Positions 41,428 through 50,175 of a stretch of DNA of 64,000 nucleotides are shown piece by piece (position 1 is the first letter of the stretch; each line of letters starts with the position of its first letter). The stretch is from contig CAMJHQ010000003.1 in the NCBI GenBank assembly GCA_946405625.1, positions 62,001-126,000 of the forward strand, in the 5' to 3' direction. Position numbers and translations under genes: made by a program. This stretch comes from an uncultured Lachnospiraceae bacterium (GTDB taxonomy: Bacteria > Bacillota > Clostridia > Lachnospirales > Lachnospiraceae). Under the pieces are notes generated by a model that saw nothing but the letters and a program-made list of their open reading frames with translations, was not told the DNA's origin and did no database searches.

Positions 41428-42177
41428 TTACTCCAGCGAATCGATCATTATCTCTCCAAACATTTCCTCCTGACGGATCGTAATAATTCCACCCTTCATA
41501 AGCTCAAGAATAGCCATAAAGGAAACTATTATGTTTAGCTTTCCTCTTCTTTTTCCGAGAAGTGTCTTGAAATTTATGCTCTTCAATCCTCTTATCTCTT
41601 CTCGGATTTCAACCATTCTGTCTTCAAGCTTGATCTCATCTCTTGTGATTGTTCCGAAACGGCTCCTGACAGGATCGACTCGGTCAACCTCTCGTCTGAG
41701 AAGTGTCTGGAAAATCTCATTAAGCTTAGCCATAGTTAGATCACCTATCAGCTCAGCCGGATCGATATCTTCCTTAACTTCCTTTACCTCTTTCGGAATC
41801 GTTTCAGACTTATAATATGCATTCGCTGCATCAAATTCCATATCCTTTAATTCCAATGCAGCATATTTATACATTTTATATTCAAGAAGGCTCCTTACAA
41901 GTTCAGCTCTCGGATCCTCTTCATCTATTTCTTCTTCCTCTTCCTTCGGAAGCAGCATCTTGGCTTTAATAGATATAAGAGTTGCAGCCATAACGAGGAA
42001 TTCACTCATTATATTCATATCGCTTTCTTCAAGCTTATCAAGATATGCAAGGTATTGTTCGGTAATCTCAACTATGGGAATATCGAAAATATTATATTTG
42101 TTTTTTTCTATAAGACTCAGAAGCAGGTCCAGCGGACCTTCATATACTTCGAGCTTGATATCAACCTTATCATTCAT
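41428..42177 (-). CDS. scpA: Segregation and condensation protein A
   Basis: 249 aa; LEVYEGPLDLLLSLIEKNKYNIFDIPIVEITEQYLAYLD, FMAILELMKGGIITIRQEEMFGEI. Confidence 0.95.
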   Translation of the reverse strand: MNDKVDIKLEVYEGPLDLLLSLIEKNKYNIFDIPIVEITEQYLAYLDKLEESDMNIMSEFLVMAATLISIKAKMLLPKEEEEEIDEEDPRAELVRSLLEYKMYKYAALELKDMEFDAANAYYKSETIPKEVKEVKEDIDPAELIGDLTMAKLNEIFQTLLRREVDRVDPVRSRFGTITRDEIKLEDRMVEIREEIRGLKSINFKTLLGKRRGKLNIIVSFMAILELMKGGIITIRQEEMFGEIMIDSLE

Positions 42178-42183
42178 ATCAGT

Positions 42184-43188
42184 TTACCAGGAAAGTCCTG
42201 TAACCTCTATCTTTCTGTCTCTTGTCAAAAGATCATGGAGTGCTTCCTTCGGAGAATAATCCTCAAAAAGAACCTTATTTACCCCTTCAACAATCGGCAT
42301 CTCCACATCATATTTCTTGGAAAGTGCTAAAGCCGCCTTTGCAGAATAAACGCCCTCAACGACCATCTTAACACTATCCATAGCTTCCTGATATTTCATT
42401 CCCTGACCGATAAGGATTCCGGCTCTTCTGTTACGACTGTGTACTGAAGCACATGTTACTATAAGATCACCGATGCCAGAAAGACCGGCAAATGTTTCAG
42501 GGCAGCCTCCCATCTTTGTTCCGAGAGAAGTAATCTCTACAATACCTCTCGTAATGATAGCTGCTTTCGCATTATCGCCACAGCCAAGTCCGTCAGATAT
42601 TCCGGCAGCAAGCGCGATAACATTCTTCAGGGCGCCTCCTAGCTCAATACCAACTATATCAGGGCTGGTATATACTCTGAAGAAATCCGTCATGAAAGCA
42701 TCCTGAACCATCAGAGCAACTTCTTTCGACTTAGCTCCTACAACAACTGTTGTCGGCATAGATTTTCCTACTTCTTCGGCATGACTCGGTCCTGAAAGAA
42801 CAGCTATCTTAGCCTGCGGAATCTCCTGTTCGATAACTTCGGAAAGTCTCATAAGCGTCTCTTCTTCTATTCCCTTTGCAACACTTACGATTGTAGTACC
42901 ATCTTCTATATACGGAAATGCAGCCGCAGCCGTAGTTCTTACAAAAGGAGACGGAACAGCTATGACAACGAGCTTCTTACCTTCAAGTGCAAGCTTCATA
43001 TCTGTTGTAAATTCCACACAGCCCGGAAGTATTACTCCGGGAAGCTTAGTCTTATGCTCGCATGCTGTTTTTAACATATTTATTTCTTCAGGGTCTATAG
43101 ACCAGACCGTTACTTCATGATCATTACATGTAAGCAGCTTTGCGATTGCAATTCCCCAGCTGCCCGCACCTAATATACATATTTTCAT
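42184..43188 (-). CDS. gpsA: Glycerol-3-phosphate dehydrogenase [NAD(P)+]
   Basis: 334 aa; ILGAGSWGIAIAKLL, VSVAKGIEEET, LSGPSHAEEV, GGALKNVIALAAGISDGLGCGDNAKAAIITRG. Confidence 0.96.
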   Translation of the reverse strand: MKICILGAGSWGIAIAKLLTCNDHEVTVWSIDPEEINMLKTACEHKTKLPGVILPGCVEFTTDMKLALEGKKLVVIAVPSPFVRTTAAAAFPYIEDGTTIVSVAKGIEEETLMRLSEVIEQEIPQAKIAVLSGPSHAEEVGKSMPTTVVVGAKSKEVALMVQDAFMTDFFRVYTSPDIVGIELGGALKNVIALAAGISDGLGCGDNAKAAIITRGIVEITSLGTKMGGCPETFAGLSGIGDLIVTCASVHSRNRRAGILIGQGMKYQEAMDSVKMVVEGVYSAKAALALSKKYDVEMPIVEGVNKVLFEDYSPKEALHDLLTRDRKIEVTGLSW

Positions 43189-43884
43189 TTAACCTTCTTC
43201 CTCCAATTTAATCTTATCGGATTTCTTAAAACTGAATTTGTTTTCTTCATGCCTGATGAGTCTGCCGATATTTTCCTTATGTCTGTAAACAGATAGTCCC
43301 GCAAAAAGAAAAACAACAATGAAGCTTTCTATCATCGTTCTGAAAGAAATCTCGTTCGTTCTTACAAAGCACAGTAAACCATTCAATGCAAAAATCACAT
43401 ATATAACTGCAAATTCTATCATAAGACATATCGAACCAAGTGACAGATACCTCGATATAGCAACAGTCGATACAAAGAATACAAGCAGGATCAGGATCAT
43501 CCATCCGCTTAAAAGCCCTACGATCATACCGCCGATAGTTGCAACTCCCTTACCGCCCTTGAATCCGAGATAGAAAGGAAATACATGACCGAGCACTGCT
43601 CCGAATCCCGTATAAAGTACATATATAAGAAATGTATCGGGATAGGCAGACATAAATATTAATCTGACAAGAACGCACGGAATAAACGACTTACAGAAAT
43701 CTCCGATAAAAACAATAATTCCCGCTTTAGGTCCGAGAACTCTAAGCGCATTTGTCATCCCAAGATTCTTGCTTCCGTACTTTCTGATATCAACGCCCTT
43801 GATCTTGCCGTATATAACGCCTGTTTCCAAAAGGCCGCAGGCATATCCTATAATGATGCATATGATTCTAAATAAGACTGTCAC
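43189..43884 (-). CDS. plsY: Glycerol-3-phosphate acyltransferase PlsY
   Basis: 231 aa; [42 protein letters not shown]. Confidence 0.94.
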   Translation of the reverse strand: MTVLFRIICIIIGYACGLLETGVIYGKIKGVDIRKYGSKNLGMTNALRVLGPKAGIIVFIGDFCKSFIPCVLVRLIFMSAYPDTFLIYVLYTGFGAVLGHVFPFYLGFKGGKGVATIGGMIVGLLSGWMILILLVFFVSTVAISRYLSLGSICLMIEFAVIYVIFALNGLLCFVRTNEISFRTMIESFIVVFLFAGLSVYRHKENIGRLIRHEENKFSFKKSDKIKLEEEG

Positions 43885-45205
43885 TTTTCTTAGTCCTTTC
43901 TCTTATAATGATCCTTATAGGAGTACCCTCGAAAAGGAACGCTTCTCTGAGTTTATTCTCAAGATATCTTACATATGAGAAATGTGAGAGTTCCTTATCA
44001 TTTACGAAAATAACAAATGTAGGCGGCTTAACCGAAACCTGTGTCATATAATACAGCTTAAGTCTCTTGCCCTTATCTGATGGAGGATCTGCTGCAGCGA
44101 CAGCCTCAGCAAGAATCTCATTCAGAACACCTGTCTGAACTCTCATGCATGAATATTCAATTACACTGTCAATCGTATCATATAGCTTCGGAAGTCTCTG
44201 TCCCGTAACAGCTGATATGAAAAGCATCTTGGCATAAGGCATAAAAGCAAGCTTCGTCTGAATCTCGCGTTTCATCTTATTCATGGTATTTGTATCTTTT
44301 TCGATAAGATCCCACTTATTGACAGCAATGATCATACCCTTGCCGCGTTCATGAGCTATTCCAGCTATTTTTGTATCCTGTTCCGTCACACCCTGATCCG
44401 CATCTATAACCAGAACCGCAACATCACATCTCTCAACAGCCGCAACAGTACGAATAATACTGTATCTTTCGATATCATCCTTGATCTTACTCTTACGTCT
44501 GAGTCCGGCTGTATCGATAAATACATATTCCTTACCGTTTCTCTTTACTCTTGTATCTATGGCATCCCTTGTTGTACCTGCTATATCAGACACAATAAGT
44601 CTGTCGGAACCGAGAAGCTTGTTGATGATTGAAGATTTACCAACATTCGGTTTTCCGATAACAGCCACTCTCGGAGTATCATCTTCTTCCTCTTCCACAT
44701 CACCGAGATCAAGCTCTTCAAGAACCTTATCGAGCATATCACCGAGTCCTATCATATTTGATGCCGAAACAGGATAAGGATCACCTATTCCGAGATTATA
44801 AAATTCATAAATGTACGGCTCAAACTTATCATAATTGTCAACCTTATTTACACAAAGGACAACCGGCTTACGGGAACGTCGGAGCATATCCGAAACCTGC
44901 ATATCGGCAGCAGTAACACCGGATCTTACATCGGTAACAAAAATGATAACATCAGCAGTTTCAATTGCGATTTCAGCCTGTTCACGCATGGAACGCATGA
45001 TAATATCATCGCTTTCTTTATCAATACCACCCGTATCTATAATTGTAAACTTATGATCAAGCCATTCACAATCTGCATAGATCCTGTCTCTCGTTACTCC
45101 CGGCGTATCTTTGACTATAGCAATCCTGTCGCCTGCCAGAGTATTAAAGAGTGTTGATTTTCCAACATTAGGTCTGCCGACTATGGCAACCATCTTCTTA
45201 GCCAT
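43868..45205 (-). CDS. der: Ribosome biogenesis GTPase Der
   Basis: Two G domains ([30 protein letters not shown]), KH-like C-terminus; ATG 45205 after GGAG. Confidence 0.96.
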   Translation of the reverse strand: MAKKMVAIVGRPNVGKSTLFNTLAGDRIAIVKDTPGVTRDRIYADCEWLDHKFTIIDTGGIDKESDDIIMRSMREQAEIAIETADVIIFVTDVRSGVTAADMQVSDMLRRSRKPVVLCVNKVDNYDKFEPYIYEFYNLGIGDPYPVSASNMIGLGDMLDKVLEELDLGDVEEEEDDTPRVAVIGKPNVGKSSIINKLLGSDRLIVSDIAGTTRDAIDTRVKRNGKEYVFIDTAGLRRKSKIKDDIERYSIIRTVAAVERCDVAVLVIDADQGVTEQDTKIAGIAHERGKGMIIAVNKWDLIEKDTNTMNKMKREIQTKLAFMPYAKMLFISAVTGQRLPKLYDTIDSVIEYSCMRVQTGVLNEILAEAVAAADPPSDKGKRLKLYYMTQVSVKPPTFVIFVNDKELSHFSYVRYLENKLREAFLFEGTPIRIIIRERTKKSDSLI

Positions 45206-45277
45206 GTATATCTCCTCCAAAATTCACGAAATAATATATTTCATGAAAAAACAAAGTCGCTCTTCATTTTATCGCAG

Positions 45278-45622
45278 TTAAAAGGCATTTTCAACATGAT
45301 TAATATCATTTCCGAGAATCCCTATGCAATCAAATCTAAGATTCATGGAATCAGGATTATAGTGTTTATACCTGATATATCCGAGCGCTGTATTCCTGAT
45401 CTGTTTCTGTTTATGAGCGGTTATCGCTTCAAGCGGATCACCGGCTGATGTGCTGCTTCTGTATTTAACCTCGACAAAAACCAGATATCCGTCTTTCCTG
45501 GCAATAATATCTATCTCACCGAAACGATCTCTGTAATTCCGAAATTCAATCAGATATCCTTTACTGATCAGATATTCTGCCGCTACATCTTCATATTTTG
45601 AGCCGGTTTCTCTTTTATTCAT
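45278..45622 (-). CDS. YraN family protein (UPF0102)
   Basis: 114 aa; KYEDVAAEYLISKGYLIEFRNYRDRFGEIDIIARKDGYLVFVEVKYRSS. Confidence 0.92.
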   Translation of the reverse strand: MNKRETGSKYEDVAAEYLISKGYLIEFRNYRDRFGEIDIIARKDGYLVFVEVKYRSSTSAGDPLEAITAHKQKQIRNTALGYIRYKHYNPDSMNLRFDCIGILGNDINHVENAF

Positions 45623-45640
45623 AAATATCGCAGCCCTTGT

Positions 45641-46435
45641 TTATACAAAGTTTTTTATAAAGCTTCTTCTATGTGCAGGACAAGGTCCGATTGTTTTGAT
45701 GGCCGTAATGTGATCCTGAGAACCGTAACCCTTGTTCTTTGCAAATCCATATCCCGGATATTGTTCATCGAGCTTAACCATCATACGGTCTCTCGTAACC
45801 TTCGCAATTATGCTTGCCGCCGCAATCTGAAGAGATTTTGCATCACCTTTGATTATAGGATACTGAGGAATATCAAGCCCCTTAATCGGAAATGCATCTA
45901 CCAGGATAAAATCAGGTCTTGTAGACAGTTTTAGTACAGCCTGTTTCATAGCATCAGAATCTGCGGGTGCTATACCAATATCATCAATAACCTTCTCTGA
46001 ATTCATACCGCATGCAACAGCAACAGCCTTATCCATGATTATATCATATAATTCTTCTCTTCTTTCCTCCGAAAGCTGCTTGGAGTCATTCAGATACGGA
46101 ATAACCGTATCCTTTGGAAGGATTACAGCAGCAGTAACAATAGGTCCTGCGAGCGGTCCTCGGCCAACCTCATCTACTCCTGCTATATATTCATGATCAT
46201 AAAACTGCTTTTCAAACTCAAGCATAGTATTAAGCCTGTCCAGTTCTTTTTCTGCTTTATCTCTGTTCTTAAGGGCTCTGTCAACCAGTTTTACGGTTCC
46301 CGCACGCGGATCATCCATATATTTATCCGCAAATGCCGAATATGCATCGATATATTCATTCAGGCCATTTTCTTTATATATATTCATCGAATCTATAAGA
46401 GATAACTCATCACGTATTTCAGATAATTTGATCAT
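45641..46435 (-). CDS. rnhB: Ribonuclease HII
   Basis: 264 aa; YIAGVDEVGRGPLAGPIVTAAVIL, LNDSKQLSEERREELY, AASIIAKVTRDRMM. Confidence 0.95.
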   Translation of the reverse strand: MIKLSEIRDELSLIDSMNIYKENGLNEYIDAYSAFADKYMDDPRAGTVKLVDRALKNRDKAEKELDRLNTMLEFEKQFYDHEYIAGVDEVGRGPLAGPIVTAAVILPKDTVIPYLNDSKQLSEERREELYDIIMDKAVAVACGMNSEKVIDDIGIAPADSDAMKQAVLKLSTRPDFILVDAFPIKGLDIPQYPIIKGDAKSLQIAAASIIAKVTRDRMMVKLDEQYPGYGFAKNKGYGSQDHITAIKTIGPCPAHRRSFIKNFV

Positions 46436-46456
46436 ATGCCCCCCTTAACAAGATTA

Positions 46457-46487
46457 AAGACCGCGATACAAACCAGTACGCGGTCTT
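46457..46487 (-). terminator. Hairpin/terminator between lepB and rnhB
   Basis: AAGACCGCG...CGCGGTCTT inverted repeat with T-rich 3' side on the minus strand. Confidence 0.6.
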
Positions 46488-46509
46488 ATGAGATTTTAAC
46501 AATAAATAT

Positions 46510-47451
46510 TTATTCGGACTCTTCTTTATCAAAATCTCCGAATTTCTTAAGCGGCGTTATACGGAAAACCGCTTTACCTATAATATTTTCTCGTTTTATA
46601 TTTCCGACATCCGATGATCGGCTGTCATTACTGTTATTTCTGTTATCACCAAGAACAAAGTATTCATCAGAAGCGAGAATCACCTTGGTGCTTGCAATAC
46701 CCGGATCTTCGATGGCAGCTGCCCCGTAATCCTCATTAAGTACCTGCCCGTTAATATATATATTGCCATTTTCAATCTTAACAGTTTCACCGGGAAGTCC
46801 GATAATTCTCTTAACGAACAGAATATCACCGCCCGGTTTCCACGGGAATACTATAACATCAAATCTCTTAGGATCGGTAAAATGATACCTCAATTTATCT
46901 ACCCAGAGAGTTTCTGTATCCAAAAGAGTAGGATTCATTGAATCACCTTCTACCTGAACCTTCTGTCCTACAAATGTATGCAGAATAAATACAAGGAGAA
47001 TAACTCCTCCCATATATATTATAGTAGATAAAAGTTCCTTTACGACATTATAACTCGGATCTCTCTCTTTACGCCCCTTTTTCCTCTTCTTCTTCGAAGT
47101 GTCATCCGATTCGGCTTTAGATGAAGCATCTTCACTTTTATCTATGGAAGTTCCTTCTGCTGCTACTGATTCAGAAGCGTTATCCGAAGATTCGGATGAG
47201 CCATCCTTACCTTGGGCTTTTTCTTTCTTATCACTTGCAAGGATTTCTTCAAAAGACATCTCATTACCGAAATCCTCGCCAAGCATTTCAGGCGTAAATC
47301 CAAGTTTTGCAGCATCCCTAAGAAGTTTCTCACGTTTTTTCGCCTCTTTGGATGCTTTCCTTGCAGCTTTTTTCTCTGCCCTTTCTATCTCCTTGGTTTC
47401 TCCTGCAGTTGCTATATCATCAAAATCTGTCTTTTCTTCATCAAATAACAA
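46510..47451 (-). CDS. lepB: Signal peptidase I with long charged cytoplasmic N-terminal extension (TTG start)
   Basis: 313 aa; VEGDSMNPTL, ILFVKRIIGLPGETV, YFVLGDNRNNSNDSR; about 135 aa Lys/Glu/Ser-rich region before the TM. Confidence 0.9.
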   Translation of the reverse strand: MLFDEEKTDFDDIATAGETKEIERAEKKAARKASKEAKKREKLLRDAAKLGFTPEMLGEDFGNEMSFEEILASDKKEKAQGKDGSSESSDNASESVAAEGTSIDKSEDASSKAESDDTSKKKRKKGRKERDPSYNVVKELLSTIIYMGGVILLVFILHTFVGQKVQVEGDSMNPTLLDTETLWVDKLRYHFTDPKRFDVIVFPWKPGGDILFVKRIIGLPGETVKIENGNIYINGQVLNEDYGAAAIEDPGIASTKVILASDEYFVLGDNRNNSNDSRSSDVGNIKRENIIGKAVFRITPLKKFGDFDKEESE

Positions 47452-47456
47452 AACAG

Positions 47457-48314
47457 TTACCTCTCAACTTTGTCAAATGTAATTCTTCCAAGTCGTCCGC
47501 TTCTCAGATCATCAATAATCAATCTTGAAGCTTTTTCAATATCAGCTACCCCGCCTTTTTTAAGACATTTCTTTTCGAGAGCTATTTTTTCCATAAGGAC
47601 CAGCGTATCATCATCCTCAAGTTTATACCTCTCAGATATATTATTGCAATAATATTTTTGAAGATACTTAAGCATCTCAAAACAAATATCAGCAATATCT
47701 AATATATTATCGTTGATTGAACCGATAAATGCAAGCTTATATCCTACAGACATATCTTCGAATTTAGGCCATAAAATTCCGGGAGTATCAAGAAGATTTA
47801 TCTCATTAGACATTCTGATCCATTGATTTCCTCTTGTAACACCTGGTTTATTACCTGTCTTTGTCGATGCACGTCCGACAAACGAATTGATAAATGTAGA
47901 CTTACCGACATTGGGAATCCCCGCAACCATAGCCTTTACCGGACGGTTCATTATGCCTCTGCGTCTGTCTCTTTCTATCTTCTCTTTACAGGCTTCCTTT
48001 ACAGCTCCGCTGACTTTGAGTGCTTCCTTACGATTTCTTGAATCGAGCGGAACAACCTGTATTCCCTGAGAAGTATATAGATCGATCCATTTTTTTGTCT
48101 CGGAAGGATCGGCAAGATCGGTCTTGTTAAGAAGAATAACCCTTCCTTTTCCTTTTCCGAGCTCGTCAATATCCGGATTTCTGCTGGACGCAGGAACTCT
48201 GGCATCAAGAATCTCAATGATGCAGTCAACCAGCTTCAGATCCTCCTGCATTTTTCTCTTGGCACCGGTCATATGTCCGGGATACCAATTTATATTGGAA
48301 TTCATATCACTCAT
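47457..48314 (-). CDS. rbgA: Ribosome biogenesis GTPase YlqF/RbgA
   Basis: 285 aa; NWYPGHMTGAKRKMQEDLKLVDCIIEILDARVPASSRNPDI, GIPNVGKSTFINSF. Confidence 0.94.
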   Translation of the reverse strand: MSDMNSNINWYPGHMTGAKRKMQEDLKLVDCIIEILDARVPASSRNPDIDELGKGKGRVILLNKTDLADPSETKKWIDLYTSQGIQVVPLDSRNRKEALKVSGAVKEACKEKIERDRRRGIMNRPVKAMVAGIPNVGKSTFINSFVGRASTKTGNKPGVTRGNQWIRMSNEINLLDTPGILWPKFEDMSVGYKLAFIGSINDNILDIADICFEMLKYLQKYYCNNISERYKLEDDDTLVLMEKIALEKKCLKKGGVADIEKASRLIIDDLRSGRLGRITFDKVER

Positions 48315-48316
48315 GA

Positions 48317-48913
48317 CTATTTAATCTTTCCTGACTTTTCTTTCGGAAGAATCCGATAAATGATCTTTCCCTTTATCTCATTTGCCTGAACATTTCCGAA
48401 ATTTACAAATCTTGAATCTTCACTGTGTTCCGTGTTATCACCCAGAACAAAATATTCATCATCTCCGAGTTTGACAGGTCTGTTAAGCCTGCCCATCTGA
48501 TCAACATATTTGCATGGAATATCATCATCAACCTGCTGTCCGTTAACTACAAGTATTCCTCCGACTATGGATATTGTATCACCCGGAAGGCCGATCACTC
48601 TTTTTATATCATAATATTCATTTGATCCGAATCTTTGGATTGCAACTATATCATATCTTTCAACATCGCTGAACATATAACTGCACTTACAGAGTATAAG
48701 TTCGTCATTATGCTGCAACGTTCCCTCCATTGATGGTCCTGTCATAAAGACCGTACAGAAAAAGAAGGCATAAAAAGCATAGCCGAGTACAGCCGCTGCA
48801 AGAATGACCAGAGAATAATTGAGAATCTTTCTGACCTTTTTAGAAGACTTCTTCTTTTCCTCAAGTTCTCCCTTTAAGAGATATTCTATTGAATTCTTAT
48901 TCTTCTTCGACAT
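48317..48913 (-). CDS. lepB: Signal peptidase I (second copy)
   Basis: MSKKNKNSIEYLLKGELEEKKKSSKKVRK..., MTGPSMEGTL, YYDIKRVIGLPGDTI, YFVLGDNTEHSEDSR; ATG 48913. Confidence 0.92.
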   Translation of the reverse strand: MSKKNKNSIEYLLKGELEEKKKSSKKVRKILNYSLVILAAAVLGYAFYAFFFCTVFMTGPSMEGTLQHNDELILCKCSYMFSDVERYDIVAIQRFGSNEYYDIKRVIGLPGDTISIVGGILVVNGQQVDDDIPCKYVDQMGRLNRPVKLGDDEYFVLGDNTEHSEDSRFVNFGNVQANEIKGKIIYRILPKEKSGKIK

Positions 48914-49033
48914 ATCAACCCTCAAACGAGCAAACAAAGAATATTCTTATTATAATATATTGAATCGGTTTATAAATGTTGAATTTCTTAATATTATCAT
49001 ATAATCAGATTAATGTTGAAATCCACATTAATA

Positions 49034-49062
49034 AAGAAACCGGAGCAGATGCTCCGGTTCTT
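49034..49062 (-). terminator. Rho-independent terminator downstream of rplS
   Basis: AAAGAACCGGAGCATCTGCTCCGGTTTCTTTAT hairpin. Confidence 0.75.
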
Positions 49063-49079
49063 TAATTTGAAAGACTCAA

Positions 49080-49436
49080 TTATTTAATGATTTCCTTAAC
49101 CTTAGCAGCCTTACCTACTCTGTCACGCAGATAGTAGAGCTTAGCACGTCTTGCCTTACCACGTCTAACAACAACGACCTTCTCAACAAGCGGTGAGTTT
49201 ACAGGCCATGTCTTCTCAACACCTACGCCGTTAGAATTCTTTCTTACAGTAAATGTCTGCTTTGCTTTTGAACCCTGGATCTTGATAACTGTACCTTCGA
49301 ATACCTGGATTCTTGACTTCTCACCTTCCTTGATGAGAGCTGATACCTTAACAGTATCACCTACATTAAAATCAAGTGGTGTCTCTCTGAGCTGAGCATC
49401 CTCGATGCCCTTGATGATTTCCTCGTAACTCTTCAT
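49080..49436 (-). CDS. rplS: 50S ribosomal protein L19
   Basis: 118 aa; [60 protein letters not shown]. Confidence 0.96.
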   Translation of the reverse strand: MKSYEEIIKGIEDAQLRETPLDFNVGDTVKVSALIKEGEKSRIQVFEGTVIKIQGSKAKQTFTVRKNSNGVGVEKTWPVNSPLVEKVVVVRRGKARRAKLYYLRDRVGKAAKVKEIIK

Positions 49437-49560
49437 GTTACAAACCTCCGTCTATTAAAAATTCGGACGTTCTTACAATCTTGTTAACATCAGTTTATAT
49501 AATGATGCCATAAGGCTTAAATACTGACAATTGCAGCGGACCGTCTTAAACAACTTGGAT

Positions 49561-49589
49561 ATAATATCATAACGTTCACATAAAATCAA
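49561..49589 (-). promoter_or_regulatory. Sigma-A-type promoter for rplS with ~120 nt leader
   Basis: Minus strand TTGATT-N17-TATTAT; the leader between it and rplS may be an L19-type leader. Confidence 0.55.
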
Positions 49590-49746
49590 GCAGAATTAAA
49601 TCATATTTTGAATTATAATAAAAATAGAATTATCGTTTTCAGTAACAATAACGAAAGAGATTTACATAATCTCGGCTAAAAATCAGCTTTTTTATAAAAA
49701 ATGACAAAATTATACAATTAATTTACAATTTTATTGTTAATGTTGT

Positions 49747-49775
49747 TTGCTAATTTGACAATAATGTATTATAAT
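49747..49775 (+). promoter_or_regulatory. Putative promoter for the plus-strand small ORF
   Basis: TTGCTA-N17-TATAAT. Confidence 0.5.
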
Positions 49776-49851
49776 TAAACAAGAAACTGATTGATCCATA
49801 TATCATCAATACATTAAGAATCTATACTTATATGGGAGAGGTAACGATTAT

Positions 49852-50088
49852 ATGGCTATGGTTATGTATCACTGCAAATCTACATCTCAGGGAAAAAATA
49901 TTTCCGCAAAAAATCCTAAAGAGGCAGCTTTAGTTTTCCTCGATGAAGTACTTATGGGAATGTATAAGGTGAAACTTAAGAAGGTTAACGCCAGAAAGTA
50001 CAAGGAAGCACCTGATCTCACCGTTGTTGTAACAGATTCATCATCAGGAAAGGAATTTTATTTCCAATATGCCAGCATGACGCATTGA
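49852..50088 (+). CDS. Hypothetical small protein, the only convincing plus-strand gene in the window
   Basis: 78 aa; GGGAGAGG RBS upstream, promoter-like upstream sequence, strong terminator downstream, codon usage in line with neighbours. Confidence 0.75.
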   Translation: MAMVMYHCKSTSQGKNISAKNPKEAALVFLDEVLMGMYKVKLKKVNARKYKEAPDLTVVVTDSSSGKEFYFQYASMTH

Positions 50089-50137
50089 TATAGTTTAGAA
50101 TATATCAGCAAAATAACTTAATACTAGAATTATCCGA

Positions 50138-50167
50138 ATACGGCTTACCTTAAACGGTAAGCCGTAT
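50138..50167 (+). terminator. Rho-independent terminator downstream of the 78-aa ORF
   Basis: ATACGGCTTACC-TTAAAC-GGTAAGCCGTAT followed by CTTTTTCTTT. Confidence 0.85.
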
Positions 50168-50175
50168 CTTTTTCT

